Shown here: positions 23,639 to 32,713 of the stretch, one piece after another
Position numbering within the stretch: the first letter of the stretch is position 1
How the letters are laid out: the number at the start of each line of letters is the position of its first letter
From: Clostridia bacterium
GTDB lineage: Bacteria; Bacillota; Clostridia; Christensenellales; CAG-138
Assembly (NCBI GenBank): GCA_030527115.1
Contig: JAUNBM010000010.1
Coordinates: 1-54,492, forward strand
Direction: 5' to 3'
DNA: 54,492 bases
The notes under the pieces: generated by a model
Told to the model about the DNA's origin: nothing
Seen by the model: the letters and a program-made list of their open reading frames with translations, nothing else
Databases searched by the model: none
Position numbers and translations under genes: made by a program

Positions 23639-24238
23639 CTATGTGATTTGATTCAGCGTCAGCACCGACACCTCAAGCGCGATGCGCTTTTCGGCGGCGC
23701 CGTTTTCATATTGCTTCACATATTCCCTGCTCTGCATCCTCCCGTCGATCTCGATGATGCTTCCAACCGGAACCGCGATGATTCGCCTTGCGTTCTTTCC
23801 CCACAGTATCAGGGGGATATAATCGAACTTGCCATTGGCTCGCATAACCGCTATCAGCGCGTCGGCTATCTCCTTGCCAAACGGGGTAAACCTCTTTACC
23901 GGCGCTTTGCACAGCCTTCCCCTGAGATATACCTCGTTGCGGCTCTCTATCTCCTTCGCATACAGCCGCCGGGCATGAACATAGATTATCAGCCTTTTCT
24001 TTCCCTCTACCTCGCGGTTGCAGGTGCGGATTTCCCCCTCTACAAAGGCCGCCGAATCCGGACGGATGAACGGCTGTCTCAGCTCCTGATTCATATGTAC
24101 GGGCAGTATGTCAACATTGCTGCTGAGCCTTTTGACCTGAAGCGAGAACGAATAATAAGCCCTGCCATAACAGCTGTAACGCCAGGACGGCTCGTCAACG
24201 ATGTTCCCGCTTAAGCAGATTCTGTTGTTTGCAGACAT
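23639..24238 (-). CDS. Tandem OB-fold single-strand DNA-binding-like protein
   Basis: The 199 residues contain two similar OB-fold segments: about 1-95 (NRICLSGNIV through the VEGEIRTCNRE loop) and about 100-199 (EVYLRGRLCKAPVKRF through IIEIDGRMQSREY). The second half closely resembles the SSB/PriB pattern (GRL...PVKRFTPFGKEIA...). Each half differs from the canonical replicative SSB, and there is no acidic SSB C-terminal tip, so this is probably an accessory ssDNA-binding protein. The ATG at 24238 follows SD GGGAGGAG. It lies 41 nt downstream of the CotH lipoprotein gene. Confidence 0.7.
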   Translation of the reverse strand: MSANNRICLSGNIVDEPSWRYSCYGRAYYSFSLQVKRLSSNVDILPVHMNQELRQPFIRPDSAAFVEGEIRTCNREVEGKKRLIIYVHARRLYAKEIESRNEVYLRGRLCKAPVKRFTPFGKEIADALIAVMRANGKFDYIPLILWGKNARRIIAVPVGSIIEIDGRMQSREYVKQYENGAAEKRIALEVSVLTLNQIT

Positions 24239-24279
24239 AACGACTCCTCCCAATGCAACCTATGCTTTGGGAGCGCCGC

Positions 24280-27200
24280 TTATGAGCTGTATTTTGCGAT
24301 ATAGCTTGAAATTAGCTCGTCGGAGACTCCGAAATAGTTTTTAAGGGCGTTGAGCGCATACTCGGGCCGCCGCTCCACTATCGACCTCAGCTCGGCAATC
24401 TCCTCCTGCCAATAGCTAAAGCTCTTTGGCCTGCCCCATCTGGCGATATGCCTTTGCATTTCCGGCTCCATGACCGCCGCCATCTCGTCCAAAAGCGCGG
24501 TCATGCGCTCGGCGTTAAAATAGGTCACGACTATCTCAACATAGCGCTCTATGAATTTGGCGCGCCAGCCATCGTTTTGCAACAGCGCGCAATATATATC
24601 CATATTGCTCAGCGACCCATTGGCGGACGGGACGCCCTCCTCGGTGAAATAGGCGCTGAGAACGCCGGTTCGCGTGGCGGATCTGAAGCAGAAATCCAAA
24701 TCATAGAAGATTGGCCGCCACTTTATTGAATAATCCTGAGCCCGCCAGTATTTTTGATTGAACATATCGGAATTGGCGGCATAGGACTGGGCGATTATAT
24801 AGTCCATGAAGTAGTCCGCGTCGACCCATTGCAAGAACTCCTGATAATTCGCTTCGTTGGAGAGATCCGTTTCGCGGGCATATCTTCTAACCCGCAAGAA
24901 GTCGGTATTTGAGCCCTGCTTCACCGTTGTGTTGCGCATAATCACGTCGACGGCGTCACGATCCGTGCCGTAATGCGTCGTGAGATAATCGGCGTTCAGC
25001 TCCTCGTTTAAATCATAAAGCCCATAGTATTCCCCGTTTACATAAACTACCACGGGTCTTGTTGCCGCCGTCTCCAGATTCAGCCCCTGAACCGCTCTGG
25101 ACATATAGGAATCGCGAATCCGCGCCGAATCATAGTCCTGCCCGCTGTTTCTAAGCGCGAGCGAAGCGAACTCCGTCTGCTCTATTTCATCGAAGAAGGG
25201 ATAGTTTATCGAATTCTGCCCATAGCTTCCGCGAAGCCTTATCGTAAACGACTTTTGAGGCAGAATCAGCGTCCCTCTGCCCTTTAGCTTTATCCCGCCC
25301 GGAAAGACTACGCCGAGGTTGCCGTCCGCCTCGTAATAGGAGAAATAAGCTCCGCGCTCGATTATATCCGAAGGCTCAGTCACCCTGTAAACGTCCGTGA
25401 AATCGTCGGGATCCATGGCTATGCACATTACCGGAACCGTATGTTCCTCCTCAAACAGATAATGGAAGGTGACGATGGGGCTTGAAATGAGCCCGCTGCA
25501 ATACGCCCTTGCGCGGACGACACAGCTTGAACTTATCGAGACGGGCCCGGTGTATACGCTGGAATTGGCGGTGGGCTCGCTCCCGTCGGTAGTATAGCAG
25601 ATTACCGCTCCCTCGGTCGTACAGCTCAGTGAGAGCGTAAAAGACGCGCTTTGATACAGTCCGGTTTCGGAAAACACGGGCTGAGCCGTATAGCCGAGAT
25701 AGACGACGCTTCCGTTTGCCGCCCCCTTTGTGGGGTTATCAAAGAAAACCCGCTTAACCGAGCTGTCGAACGTCATCCTGCCCGAACTCAAGCCAACCGA
25801 AAGCGCGCCGGTTTCAAAGACGTCGATGAGCGCTCCGCTCGGATCGGAAAGAAAGAGGGTTTCCCCGGATGCGGATATTCCAAAGGGCGCGACCCCCGCA
25901 GTCTGTCGGGTTGCGTGCGAAGTCGCCTCGATAACAGCGTAGCCGCCCGAACGGATGGTTACGCTCCCAATTTGAAAGAGTTTTAGGTTGTCGGGATCAT
26001 CGGACAGATAGTAGCCCTCAAGGTTTAAATCCGAACCATAACCGTTATACAGCTCAATCCAGTCGTTCTCCCCCGTGCCCTTCTCGTGGTTTGCGCTCAC
26101 CTCGTTGATAAAAAGTCCGTCCGTTTGAAAAAAGCCGACTGCATCGGCTTGCGGGTAGGCGTAAGCGTTCGGCGCATTCGGCGTTGGCTGTCGGTAATAC
26201 TCCTGCGACCCGTCTGAGGCTCTGCCAATGGATATATTGTCCTCCGTCCCGACGAGTTCAATAACGTCTACGCGGTTGTTCTGCGAATCGTACAGCAAAA
26301 ACACCTCGTCCCCGTCCCCGAGCGCAAAGCTCGCGTGAAGCTCGCCCGAAGTTCCCTCCTTGCCGGACAGGAAGACGATAAGATAGCTGTGGGCGGGGAT
26401 TACGACCTCCCCAAACGCCCATTTTTCCAAATCCTCATAGTCGTCGGAGAGATAATAGGAATTTAAGGAGACGTCCTGGTCGCTTCGGTTATACAGCTCC
26501 ACCCAGTCGCTCCGGTCGCCCTCATAATCTATCAGGCTGTATTTATTTCTCGGCAATACCTCGTTGATTCTCACCGCATCGGACGAATCCATCTGCGTTG
26601 GGGCAAGCGAATCCAGTATCTCATAGATGTTGTCGGCGGCGGGAGTTGGCGTCCGGCAGAGGCCGTAGCTGCCGTCGCTTCTGCGGGCGTAGGAGATATC
26701 CGCTTCGAGCAACGGAACTTCGAGATAGGTAACGACCCTGCCATATTCGTCATAGAGGTAGACGGTTTCGCCGTAGCGGCTGATTCCCATCTTAACGCAA
26801 CAATGGCCGTCGTCGTTTACGCAGGTATCCTCACAGCAACAGACCAGAAGATAGCCATAGGCGGGTATCGTATAGCCGCTCAGGTTGGATTTTCCCTGCT
26901 CGAACTCCTTGTCAGAAATCAAAAACCCGGTCAGCAATATGTCGTTCTCCGTGCCGTTATACAGCTCGATCCAGTCGCAGTCGGCGCAACCCGTATGCGG
27001 AAGGGAAGCGATATTCTTGGATACGACCTCGGTGATATAAATCCCGGTGCTAACCGGAGAGGCGATGATATCCGCCCCCGCGTTAACCGCGGATTCGAGC
27101 GTTGAATAAATCTCGGTGGTATTCGCCGCTCCCGGAGTCGGCGTACTGCAATAGCCATAGGTGCCGTCAGAGTTTCGCGCATAGGATATATCCCGATCAA

Positions 27201-27645
27201 GCGCGGGTATCGCAAGCTCCTGAATTATCTGTTCGGAGGTGTCCGCCAATATCAGGGTGTCGCCGAGCTTGCTCAGCCCGAAATCGACGCAGGGCTGGTT
27301 TTGATCGTCGGCGTTTAAATTCTGTCCGGCATAGATTATCAAATAGCCCCTTGCGGCTATCGTCACCTTGGGCAACAGGCAGGTTTTGTCGGGGTTTTGG
27401 GCGTTATCGGTGAGGATGAGGCTTTCCAAATCAATGTCCCTGTCCGAATTGTTATAAAGCTCTATCCAATCCGGCGAACCATAGTCGGGGTCGAGCAGGG
27501 ACTCCCCGTTGCTGGTGACAACCTCGTTTATGACAAGCGCGGCGCTCGCCGGCTCTCCGAGATCGCAGGCGGATATGAGCGGGAGCATAATCAACGCCAG
27601 GAGAAAAGCTCCTATTCTTTTGACTTTAACGCCTCTTTTTTTCAT
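24280..27645 (-). CDS. Large exported lipoprotein with four lamin-tail domains and a CotH kinase domain
   Basis: The 1121-residue protein has a lipobox LISAC (Cys27) after a basic hydrophobic signal. Four lamin-tail-like domains follow, each starting with an I-N/T-E-V strand and a DW-I/V-ELYN motif. Then come a chitobiase-type FN3-like segment (YTTDGSEP) and a C-terminal CotH domain (about 730-1080) containing IKLKGRG, the basic KSFTIRLR strand and the metal/catalytic YDLDFCF. CotH is an atypical protein kinase of Bacillus spore coats; the extracellular substrate here is unknown. The ATG at 27645 is 7 nt after a -10 box without an SD, so it is probably leaderless; longer frames would begin upstream of the promoter. 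Confidence 0.85.
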   Translation of the reverse strand: MKKRGVKVKRIGAFLLALIMLPLISACDLGEPASAALVINEVVTSNGESLLDPDYGSPDWIELYNNSDRDIDLESLILTDNAQNPDKTCLLPKVTIAARGYLIIYAGQNLNADDQNQPCVDFGLSKLGDTLILADTSEQIIQELAIPALDRDISYARNSDGTYGYCSTPTPGAANTTEIYSTLESAVNAGADIIASPVSTGIYITEVVSKNIASLPHTGCADCDWIELYNGTENDILLTGFLISDKEFEQGKSNLSGYTIPAYGYLLVCCCEDTCVNDDGHCCVKMGISRYGETVYLYDEYGRVVTYLEVPLLEADISYARRSDGSYGLCRTPTPAADNIYEILDSLAPTQMDSSDAVRINEVLPRNKYSLIDYEGDRSDWVELYNRSDQDVSLNSYYLSDDYEDLEKWAFGEVVIPAHSYLIVFLSGKEGTSGELHASFALGDGDEVFLLYDSQNNRVDVIELVGTEDNISIGRASDGSQEYYRQPTPNAPNAYAYPQADAVGFFQTDGLFINEVSANHEKGTGENDWIELYNGYGSDLNLEGYYLSDDPDNLKLFQIGSVTIRSGGYAVIEATSHATRQTAGVAPFGISASGETLFLSDPSGALIDVFETGALSVGLSSGRMTFDSSVKRVFFDNPTKGAANGSVVYLGYTAQPVFSETGLYQSASFTLSLSCTTEGAVICYTTDGSEPTANSSVYTGPVSISSSCVVRARAYCSGLISSPIVTFHYLFEEEHTVPVMCIAMDPDDFTDVYRVTEPSDIIERGAYFSYYEADGNLGVVFPGGIKLKGRGTLILPQKSFTIRLRGSYGQNSINYPFFDEIEQTEFASLALRNSGQDYDSARIRDSYMSRAVQGLNLETAATRPVVVYVNGEYYGLYDLNEELNADYLTTHYGTDRDAVDVIMRNTTVKQGSNTDFLRVRRYARETDLSNEANYQEFLQWVDADYFMDYIIAQSYAANSDMFNQKYWRAQDYSIKWRPIFYDLDFCFRSATRTGVLSAYFTEEGVPSANGSLSNMDIYCALLQNDGWRAKFIERYVEIVVTYFNAERMTALLDEMAAVMEPEMQRHIARWGRPKSFSYWQEEIAELRSIVERRPEYALNALKNYFGVSDELISSYIAKYSS

Positions 27646-27652
27646 ACATGAT

Positions 27653-27681
27653 AGTTTACCATAAAACCTGTCGAAATACAA
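27653..27681 (-). promoter_or_regulatory. Promoter abutting the CotH lipoprotein start codon
   Basis: Minus strand TTGTAT (27681-27676), a 17-nt spacer, and TGG-TAAACT (27661-27653). A 7-nt gap to the ATG at 27645 and no SD predict a leaderless mRNA. Confidence 0.6.
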
Positions 27682-27733
27682 CTTGTTATGATGTAAAGTA
27701 AATGTCATATTTTGATTAACAAACGAGCCCCCG

Positions 27734-28570
27734 CTAAAAAAGCTCGATTGCCTCGATAACGTCGGAGGCGAGCAAAATACGGGTTTTTAATAGCTCCATC
27801 GCCCTGTCGGCAGAAATTCCGAGCAAATATGAGCCCGTGCAAGCCGCCTGCAAGGGCGAAAGCCCCTGCGCCGCCAAAGCCGCGGTTATTCCGCAGAGTA
27901 CGTCGCCGCTCCCTCCCTTGGCGAGTCCGGAATTGCCGGTGGTGTTGACAAAGACCTCTTTGCCGTCGGATATATAGCTTTGCGCATCCTTTAAAAGCAC
28001 TATGCAGTTCCACTCCCGCGCAAATCGCAGGGCGGTTTGCACAGGTTCCCCCTTGATTTTGTCCGCGTCCATGCCGGTAAGGCGGGCCATCTCCCGAATA
28101 TGCGGGGTCAGCACGACCTTGGGATGCAACAGCGAAAACAGCTCTCGGTTTTCCGCAAGCCGGTTCAGCCCGTCCGCGTCGATGACGAGCGGCGTTCCGC
28201 TTATAAGCGCCGCTTTCAATAGCGGGGCAATCTCGCCCGTCCCGATTCCGCTCCCTATGGCTATGGCCTGTTTTCCGCTCATATTAGAAATCGCAACCGC
28301 ACAGGCGGCCTCATTCCACCCGTCCGAGCCTACCGAAACCGTTATGGCCTCCGGAACGGCTGAAAAGGCGCGGCGCGCCTCCGCCGTGGTCGCCACAGTG
28401 ATTAGACCGCTTCCCGCCCGCAACGCCGCCTTTGCGCACAGCAGGGCGGCTCCGATATAGGTGTCGCTTCCAACGCATAGCAGGCAATGCCCGTTCATCC
28501 CCTTATGCGAGTCGCGGGGACGCTCGGGAAGAAACTTGCGTATCAGTTCATCGGTCAGTTCAATCGGCAT
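27734..28570 (-). CDS. nnrD: ADP-dependent NAD(P)H-hydrate dehydratase
   Basis: The 278-residue ribokinase-like protein matches the C-terminal domain of the NAD(P)H-hydrate repair enzyme: N-terminal KGMNGHCLLCVGS, AALRAGSGLITVA, and the nucleotide site GSGDVLCGI. It dehydrates damaged, hydrated NAD(P)H using ADP. Here it stands alone, not fused to an epimerase domain. The first codons overlap the end of recX by 11 nt, with GGGAG inside recX as SD. Confidence 0.92.
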   Translation of the reverse strand: MPIELTDELIRKFLPERPRDSHKGMNGHCLLCVGSDTYIGAALLCAKAALRAGSGLITVATTAEARRAFSAVPEAITVSVGSDGWNEAACAVAISNMSGKQAIAIGSGIGTGEIAPLLKAALISGTPLVIDADGLNRLAENRELFSLLHPKVVLTPHIREMARLTGMDADKIKGEPVQTALRFAREWNCIVLLKDAQSYISDGKEVFVNTTGNSGLAKGGSGDVLCGITAALAAQGLSPLQAACTGSYLLGISADRAMELLKTRILLASDVIEAIELF

Positions 28571-29045
28571 CCGAGTCTCCCTCGCCCGCCTCCAAAATCG
28601 CCCGCTCTATGGTGTCCGTATCGTAGCCCCGCCGCAAAAGCCGCGAGAATACCCGCCGTCTCCGCTCGTCCTCCTGAAGTCCGGTCAACTGCCTCAAATA
28701 CTTTTCGGCGCATATCCGGGCGTTCTCCGCCTCAACATCGTTGGAAACCTCCGCAAGCGCCTCCTCAATTACTTCCTTTTTTATGCCGTGCGAATACAGC
28801 TGTTCCGAAAGCCGCCGCCGGCTCACCGCCTTGGAAGCCAGGCGGGTGCTGACAAAGCTTTTGGCATACTTGAGATCGTCCACCAGCCCCAGCTCCTGCA
28901 AGCGCCACACCGTCTCCTGGGCTTCGACCTCGCCAAACTGTTTTTCGTCCAGATAGTCCAGCATCTCGCGTTCGCTCCTATCCTTGAACGAAAGAAAGTA
29001 CAGCGCCCAATCCATTGGAGTTTTGTTAGTTTTCTGCTTATTCAT
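28560..29045 (-). CDS. recX: RecX, regulator of RecA
   Basis: The 161-residue protein is all-helical, with the repeated three-helix layout of RecX (LSFKDRSEREML, LQELGLVDDLKYA, RLLRRGYDTDTIERAI). It modulates RecA filaments. The ATG at 29045 is 6 nt after a TGA-TACAAT box with no SD, so its mRNA is probably leaderless. recA is not in the window. nnrD overlaps its 3' end. Confidence 0.92.
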   Translation of the reverse strand: MNKQKTNKTPMDWALYFLSFKDRSEREMLDYLDEKQFGEVEAQETVWRLQELGLVDDLKYAKSFVSTRLASKAVSRRRLSEQLYSHGIKKEVIEEALAEVSNDVEAENARICAEKYLRQLTGLQEDERRRRVFSRLLRRGYDTDTIERAILEAGEGDSDAD

Positions 29046-29051
29046 GGAATT

Positions 29052-29081
29052 ATTGTATCATAGATTCGCCCAAAATGTAAC
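29052..29081 (-). promoter_or_regulatory. Extended -10 promoter abutting recX
   Basis: Minus strand GTTACA (29081-29076), an 18-nt spacer, and TGA-TACAAT (29060-29052). Only 6 nt separate the -10 from the recX ATG. No LexA-like palindrome is apparent. Confidence 0.6.
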
Positions 29082-29108
29082 TTTATTATAAAACAATGCC
29101 AAAAGGGC

Positions 29109-29136
29109 TTGAAACTTTAAAAAACCGCTGTAAAAT
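29109..29136 (+). promoter_or_regulatory. SigA-like promoter of the vanW-family gene
   Basis: TTGAAA (29109-29114), a 16-nt spacer, and TAAAAT (29131-29136). The short leader includes the strong SD AAGGAGG (29154-29160), 4 nt before ATG at 29165. Confidence 0.65.
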
Positions 29137-29164
29137 TAAACTAACGATATTTGAAGGAGGGTCT

Positions 29165-30760
29165 ATGGCGCAGAAAAAACGAAAAAGCAAACAGAGGAAA
29201 CGGCTCTTTGTTACCGCAAGCATATGCACGGTCGTCGTCGTGGCGGCGATTGTTATCTGCGTTGTATTGCTTTCCAATAATTTCGGCGGCGGAACTGCCG
29301 CTGCCGTTACCGATAATACCCCCGAACCCTATGCCGTCGGCACCGCCTCGCCCAACCCTGACGATCATCAGCAACAGATCGACGCCATAATCACGCGGGA
29401 AACGATGCTTGAGGGCACGACTATTGCGGGCGTCGACGTTGGCAACATGACGAAGGACGAGGCAAAAGCCGCGCTTTCGGCTGTTCAAAGCGAGCTTCTC
29501 GCCTCCTACTCCCTGCTGATTACCGTGGGCGACGACAGCCATACGATGAATCAGGAGAATATAATCCTAACCGTCGATATCGACTCCGCCGTTGACGAGG
29601 CCTTCTCGCTCGTGCGCGCCGATTTGGGCTATGAAAGCGTTATGGCCGAGGTCGAGAGCATAGGGCGCGGCGAGGTTAACGTGGAGGTGAACTATGTCCT
29701 CGACGAAACCAGCGTGCGCGCCTATGTCGCCAATCTCGCTCAGGAATCCGACAGTCCCGCCGTGAACGCCACGGTGTCCACTGATCAGGAGACCGGCAAG
29801 ATAGTTTATACCGACGAGGCTTCCGGAACCGGAATCGACCAGGAGGCGCTGGTGCAGGCAATTTTACAGGCGGAAAACCGTGCCAACGTGACCGCGTCCA
29901 TAGTCGAGCTTGCGCCGAGCCTTACGAAGACCATGTTGCAGGAGCAGTATGTGCTTCGCGCCTCCTTCACAACCAGCTTTAAGGGAAGCTCCTCCAACCG
30001 CAAGTACAATATCAACAAGGGCGCTGAGATGATGAACGGTTCCATTCTGCGCCCCGACGAAGTTTTTTCCTGCAACGATAAGCTCGGCGTTCGCACCTTG
30101 GCAAACGGTTGGAAGCTTGCCGGCGCTTATGTGCAGGGCAACGTTGACGAGCAGGCGGGCGGCGGCGTTTGCCAGCTCTCCAGCACGCTCTATAACGCCG
30201 TAGTTTTGGCGGATCTTGAGATCGTCTTTCGGCAAAACCACTCCATGCCCGTGTCCTATGTCGATCGCGGCCGGGACGCGACTATCAACTCCGTTGGCAA
30301 TATCATCGACTTCAAGTTTAAAAACAACACCAGCGGCGATCTGATAATCCTCTGCTATGTGAGCGGTAACAACGTCACCTTCGAGCTGTACGGACTGCCG
30401 CTCGAAACCGACGAATACGATGAGATTCGCATACGCACCGAGCGGATAAGCACCACGGAGATCACCGAGGAGATTACCGAGGATCCCACCAAGGAGGTAG
30501 GCTACGAGGAGATCACCTCCGAGGGCTCCCGCGGCTATGTATACAAGGCTTATAAGCAGTATTACAAGAACGGGACGATGATAAAGGAGGAGCTTCTGAA
30601 CAATTCGACCTACAAGATGTATCCCCTGAAGAAGATTGTCGGAACCTTAGCGACCCCGACTCCCTCGCTGTCCCCCTCGACCTCGCCCTCCGACTCCACC
30701 CCGCCTACGGACGAACCCACGCCCACTCCCAATATTCCGATTATCGGGGACACCCCGTAG
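29165..30760 (+). CDS. VanW family cell-envelope protein with PG-binding domain
   Basis: The 531-residue protein has a Lys/Arg-rich cytoplasmic start, one membrane anchor (about 13-37), a repeated PG_binding_4-type domain (GTTIAGVDVGNMTKDEAK), then the VanW domain with its diagnostic GGGVCQLSSTLYNAV, NHSMPVSYVDRG and a G5-like end. A Thr/Pro/Ser-rich tail closes it. Members occur in many Clostridia and are tied to the cell wall; the name derives from vancomycin-resistance clusters but no van genes are here. The ATG at 29165 is chosen for its strong SD. Confidence 0.9.
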   Translation: MAQKKRKSKQRKRLFVTASICTVVVVAAIVICVVLLSNNFGGGTAAAVTDNTPEPYAVGTASPNPDDHQQQIDAIITRETMLEGTTIAGVDVGNMTKDEAKAALSAVQSELLASYSLLITVGDDSHTMNQENIILTVDIDSAVDEAFSLVRADLGYESVMAEVESIGRGEVNVEVNYVLDETSVRAYVANLAQESDSPAVNATVSTDQETGKIVYTDEASGTGIDQEALVQAILQAENRANVTASIVELAPSLTKTMLQEQYVLRASFTTSFKGSSSNRKYNINKGAEMMNGSILRPDEVFSCNDKLGVRTLANGWKLAGAYVQGNVDEQAGGGVCQLSSTLYNAVVLADLEIVFRQNHSMPVSYVDRGRDATINSVGNIIDFKFKNNTSGDLIILCYVSGNNVTFELYGLPLETDEYDEIRIRTERISTTEITEEITEDPTKEVGYEEITSEGSRGYVYKAYKQYYKNGTMIKEELLNNSTYKMYPLKKIVGTLATPTPSLSPSTSPSDSTPPTDEPTPTPNIPIIGDTP

Positions 30761-30827
30761 AACGCTTGCGCCCCCGCCGAACATGGGCAAAGGCTTAGAA
30801 GGAACTCGCTTTTCAACCAACCAAATA

Positions 30828-30853
30828 CGCCTGCCGAGCTTACTCGACAGGCG
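30828..30853. terminator. Hairpin at a convergent boundary, probable terminator
   Basis: CGCCTGCCGAG (30828-30838) pairs with CTCGACAGGCG (30843-30853) with one mismatch and a 4-nt loop. The T-tracts on both sides are short, so its efficiency is uncertain. Confidence 0.6.
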
Positions 30854-30882
30854 TTCGCTTTTGGGCTTTCATCCTTTCCGGC

Positions 30883-32040
30883 TCATACATATCTCAGCGC
30901 GTCGATGGGCAGGAGCTTGGACGCCTTGTTAGCCGGATAGAGTCCGAAGGCTATTCCCAACACCACGCAAACTCCCAGCGCGAGCAGGGCAACCTCCCAG
31001 GATATTGCCGCGCTCATGCCCGCTATAAGCGCGTATGCCTCGATGCCGAGCAATGAAATGCCTATTCCCAGTATGCCGCCGAGCAACGACAGCACGCACG
31101 CCTCGACCAGGAACTGAAACAGAATATGTCTCCGCTTTGCCCCTATCGCCTTTCTTATTCCGATTTCGCGTGTGCGTTCGGTGACCGTAACCAGCATGAT
31201 GTTCATTATCCCTATGCCTCCAACGAGCAGGGAGATTCCGGCGATGCCTCCGAGCATCAGGGCGACGGTATTGGTAACATCGTCCATGGTGTCGAGGATG
31301 GAGGACTGATTGTAGACGGTATAGGCGTCCTCATCCCGCGTGAGCTGGTAGAGGGTGATGTTAAGCAGGCTCTCCACCCGCTCAACAAGTTCGCTCCCCC
31401 TTGCCGCCACATAGAATTGGGAAACCGTTGTCGTCTCGCTGAGCCGCTGGGCTGTGGACAGCGGAAGAAGAATAACGTCGTCGCCCGAACCGTATTGACT
31501 GCTTCCGCTGCTCTTTAAAAGGCCCACCACCGTGAATACCGTGTCGTTCAAGGTGATCTCTTCGCCTATAACATCGTAGCTTTCAAACAGCTCGCCCGCA
31601 ACATCCACTCCGATTACGCAGACCTGCGTTCGATATTCAACGTCGCTCGTCTTTATGAACCGCCCGCTCTGAACGTCCGTGCCATAGACCTCGGCATAGT
31701 TTTCGGTAACCCCGACTATGCTCTGGCTCGTAGTGCTGGTTCCGGTTTTCATGGTTACCGAAGCCGACAGCACGGGAGCGACCCCCTTGATAATCTCATC
31801 GCCCAGGTACTCCTCTATCTCGGAGGCGCTAACGGTAACGTCCTCGTCCGTGATGCTGACGGTTAAAAGCTCCGCGCCCATGCTCTCGATACTGCTCGTT
31901 ATATTCGAGCTTGCGCCCTGTCCAATGGAGACGAGCATGATTACGGCGACAACTCCGATTATAATGCCGAGCATCGTCAAAAACGAGCGCATCTTGTTAA
32001 ACAGGATGTTCACAAACGCCATTTTTAAAGCCGCTCTCAT
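30883..32040 (-). CDS. MacB-like ABC transporter permease
   Basis: The 385-residue protein has one N-terminal helix, a long extracellular MacB periplasmic-core-type domain, and three C-terminal helices with an FtsX-like core containing the TERTREIGIRKAIGAK coupling segment. It forms the membrane part of a mechanotransmission-type exporter with the next two genes. The ATG overlaps the ATPase stop codon in an ATGA arrangement. It is the last gene of the adaptor-ATPase-permease operon. Confidence 0.92.
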   Translation of the reverse strand: MRAALKMAFVNILFNKMRSFLTMLGIIIGVVAVIMLVSIGQGASSNITSSIESMGAELLTVSITDEDVTVSASEIEEYLGDEIIKGVAPVLSASVTMKTGTSTTSQSIVGVTENYAEVYGTDVQSGRFIKTSDVEYRTQVCVIGVDVAGELFESYDVIGEEITLNDTVFTVVGLLKSSGSSQYGSGDDVILLPLSTAQRLSETTTVSQFYVAARGSELVERVESLLNITLYQLTRDEDAYTVYNQSSILDTMDDVTNTVALMLGGIAGISLLVGGIGIMNIMLVTVTERTREIGIRKAIGAKRRHILFQFLVEACVLSLLGGILGIGISLLGIEAYALIAGMSAAISWEVALLALGVCVVLGIAFGLYPANKASKLLPIDALRYV

Positions 32041-32711
32041 TTGCTCGCCTCCTCGCTAACCCTTCCGTCGCTCACGCGAATCCTTCTGTCCGCTCTTTTT
32101 GCAATGCTTTCGCTGTGCGTGATTATAAGAACGGTGTTTCCCTGCCGGTGCAGTTCCTCCAAGAGCCGCATGATCTCCTCGCCCGATTTGGAATCGAGGT
32201 TGCCTGTCGGCTCGTCGGCCAATATTACCGGCGGACGCATAACGAGCGCCCGCGCTATCGCCACCCGCTGTTGCTGACCGCCCGAAAGCTGATCGGGGCG
32301 GTGGTGCATTCTGTCCGCCAGCCCAACCCGCTTTAAAGCGTCAATCGTCAGCTTCCGGCGTTCCCGCGCAGGTAGCTTGCGGTAGAGAAGCGGCATCTCG
32401 ACATTCGCATAGGCGGTCATCTGCGGGAGCAGATAAAACTGCTGAAAAACAAAGCCTATCATTTCCGACCTTATCGTAGCCAGCTCGTTTTCGGTGCATA
32501 ACGTCACGTCCAGCCCGTTCAGAAGATACCTGCCCTTTTCCGCCATATCGAGGCAACCGATCGTATGCATAAGCGTCGATTTTCCACTTCCGCTCGGCCC
32601 TACTATCGCAACGTATTCATGCTCCTCGATGGACAGGCAAACATCGTCCATCGCCTTAATCACCTCGTCGCCAAGCCTGTAGTATTTGCTGACGTGTTGC
32701 ATATCAATCAT
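32037..32711 (-). CDS. MacB/LolD-type ABC transporter ATPase
   Basis: The 224-residue ATPase has Walker A GPSGSGKST, Q-loop VFQQFYLL, signature LSGGQQQRVAIARA, Walker B ILADEPTGNLD and switch His in ITHS. It powers the adjacent permease. SD GGGAAGG lies within the end of the adaptor gene. Confidence 0.95.
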   Translation of the reverse strand: MIDMQHVSKYYRLGDEVIKAMDDVCLSIEEHEYVAIVGPSGSGKSTLMHTIGCLDMAEKGRYLLNGLDVTLCTENELATIRSEMIGFVFQQFYLLPQMTAYANVEMPLLYRKLPARERRKLTIDALKRVGLADRMHHRPDQLSGGQQQRVAIARALVMRPPVILADEPTGNLDSKSGEEIMRLLEELHRQGNTVLIITHSESIAKRADRRIRVSDGRVSEEASK

Positions 32712-32713
32712 AA

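Noticed and set aside
29165-30760. Vancomycin-resistance locus because of VanW
   Set aside because: No vanH/A/X/S/R genes are present; VanW-domain proteins are common cell-envelope proteins in Clostridia.
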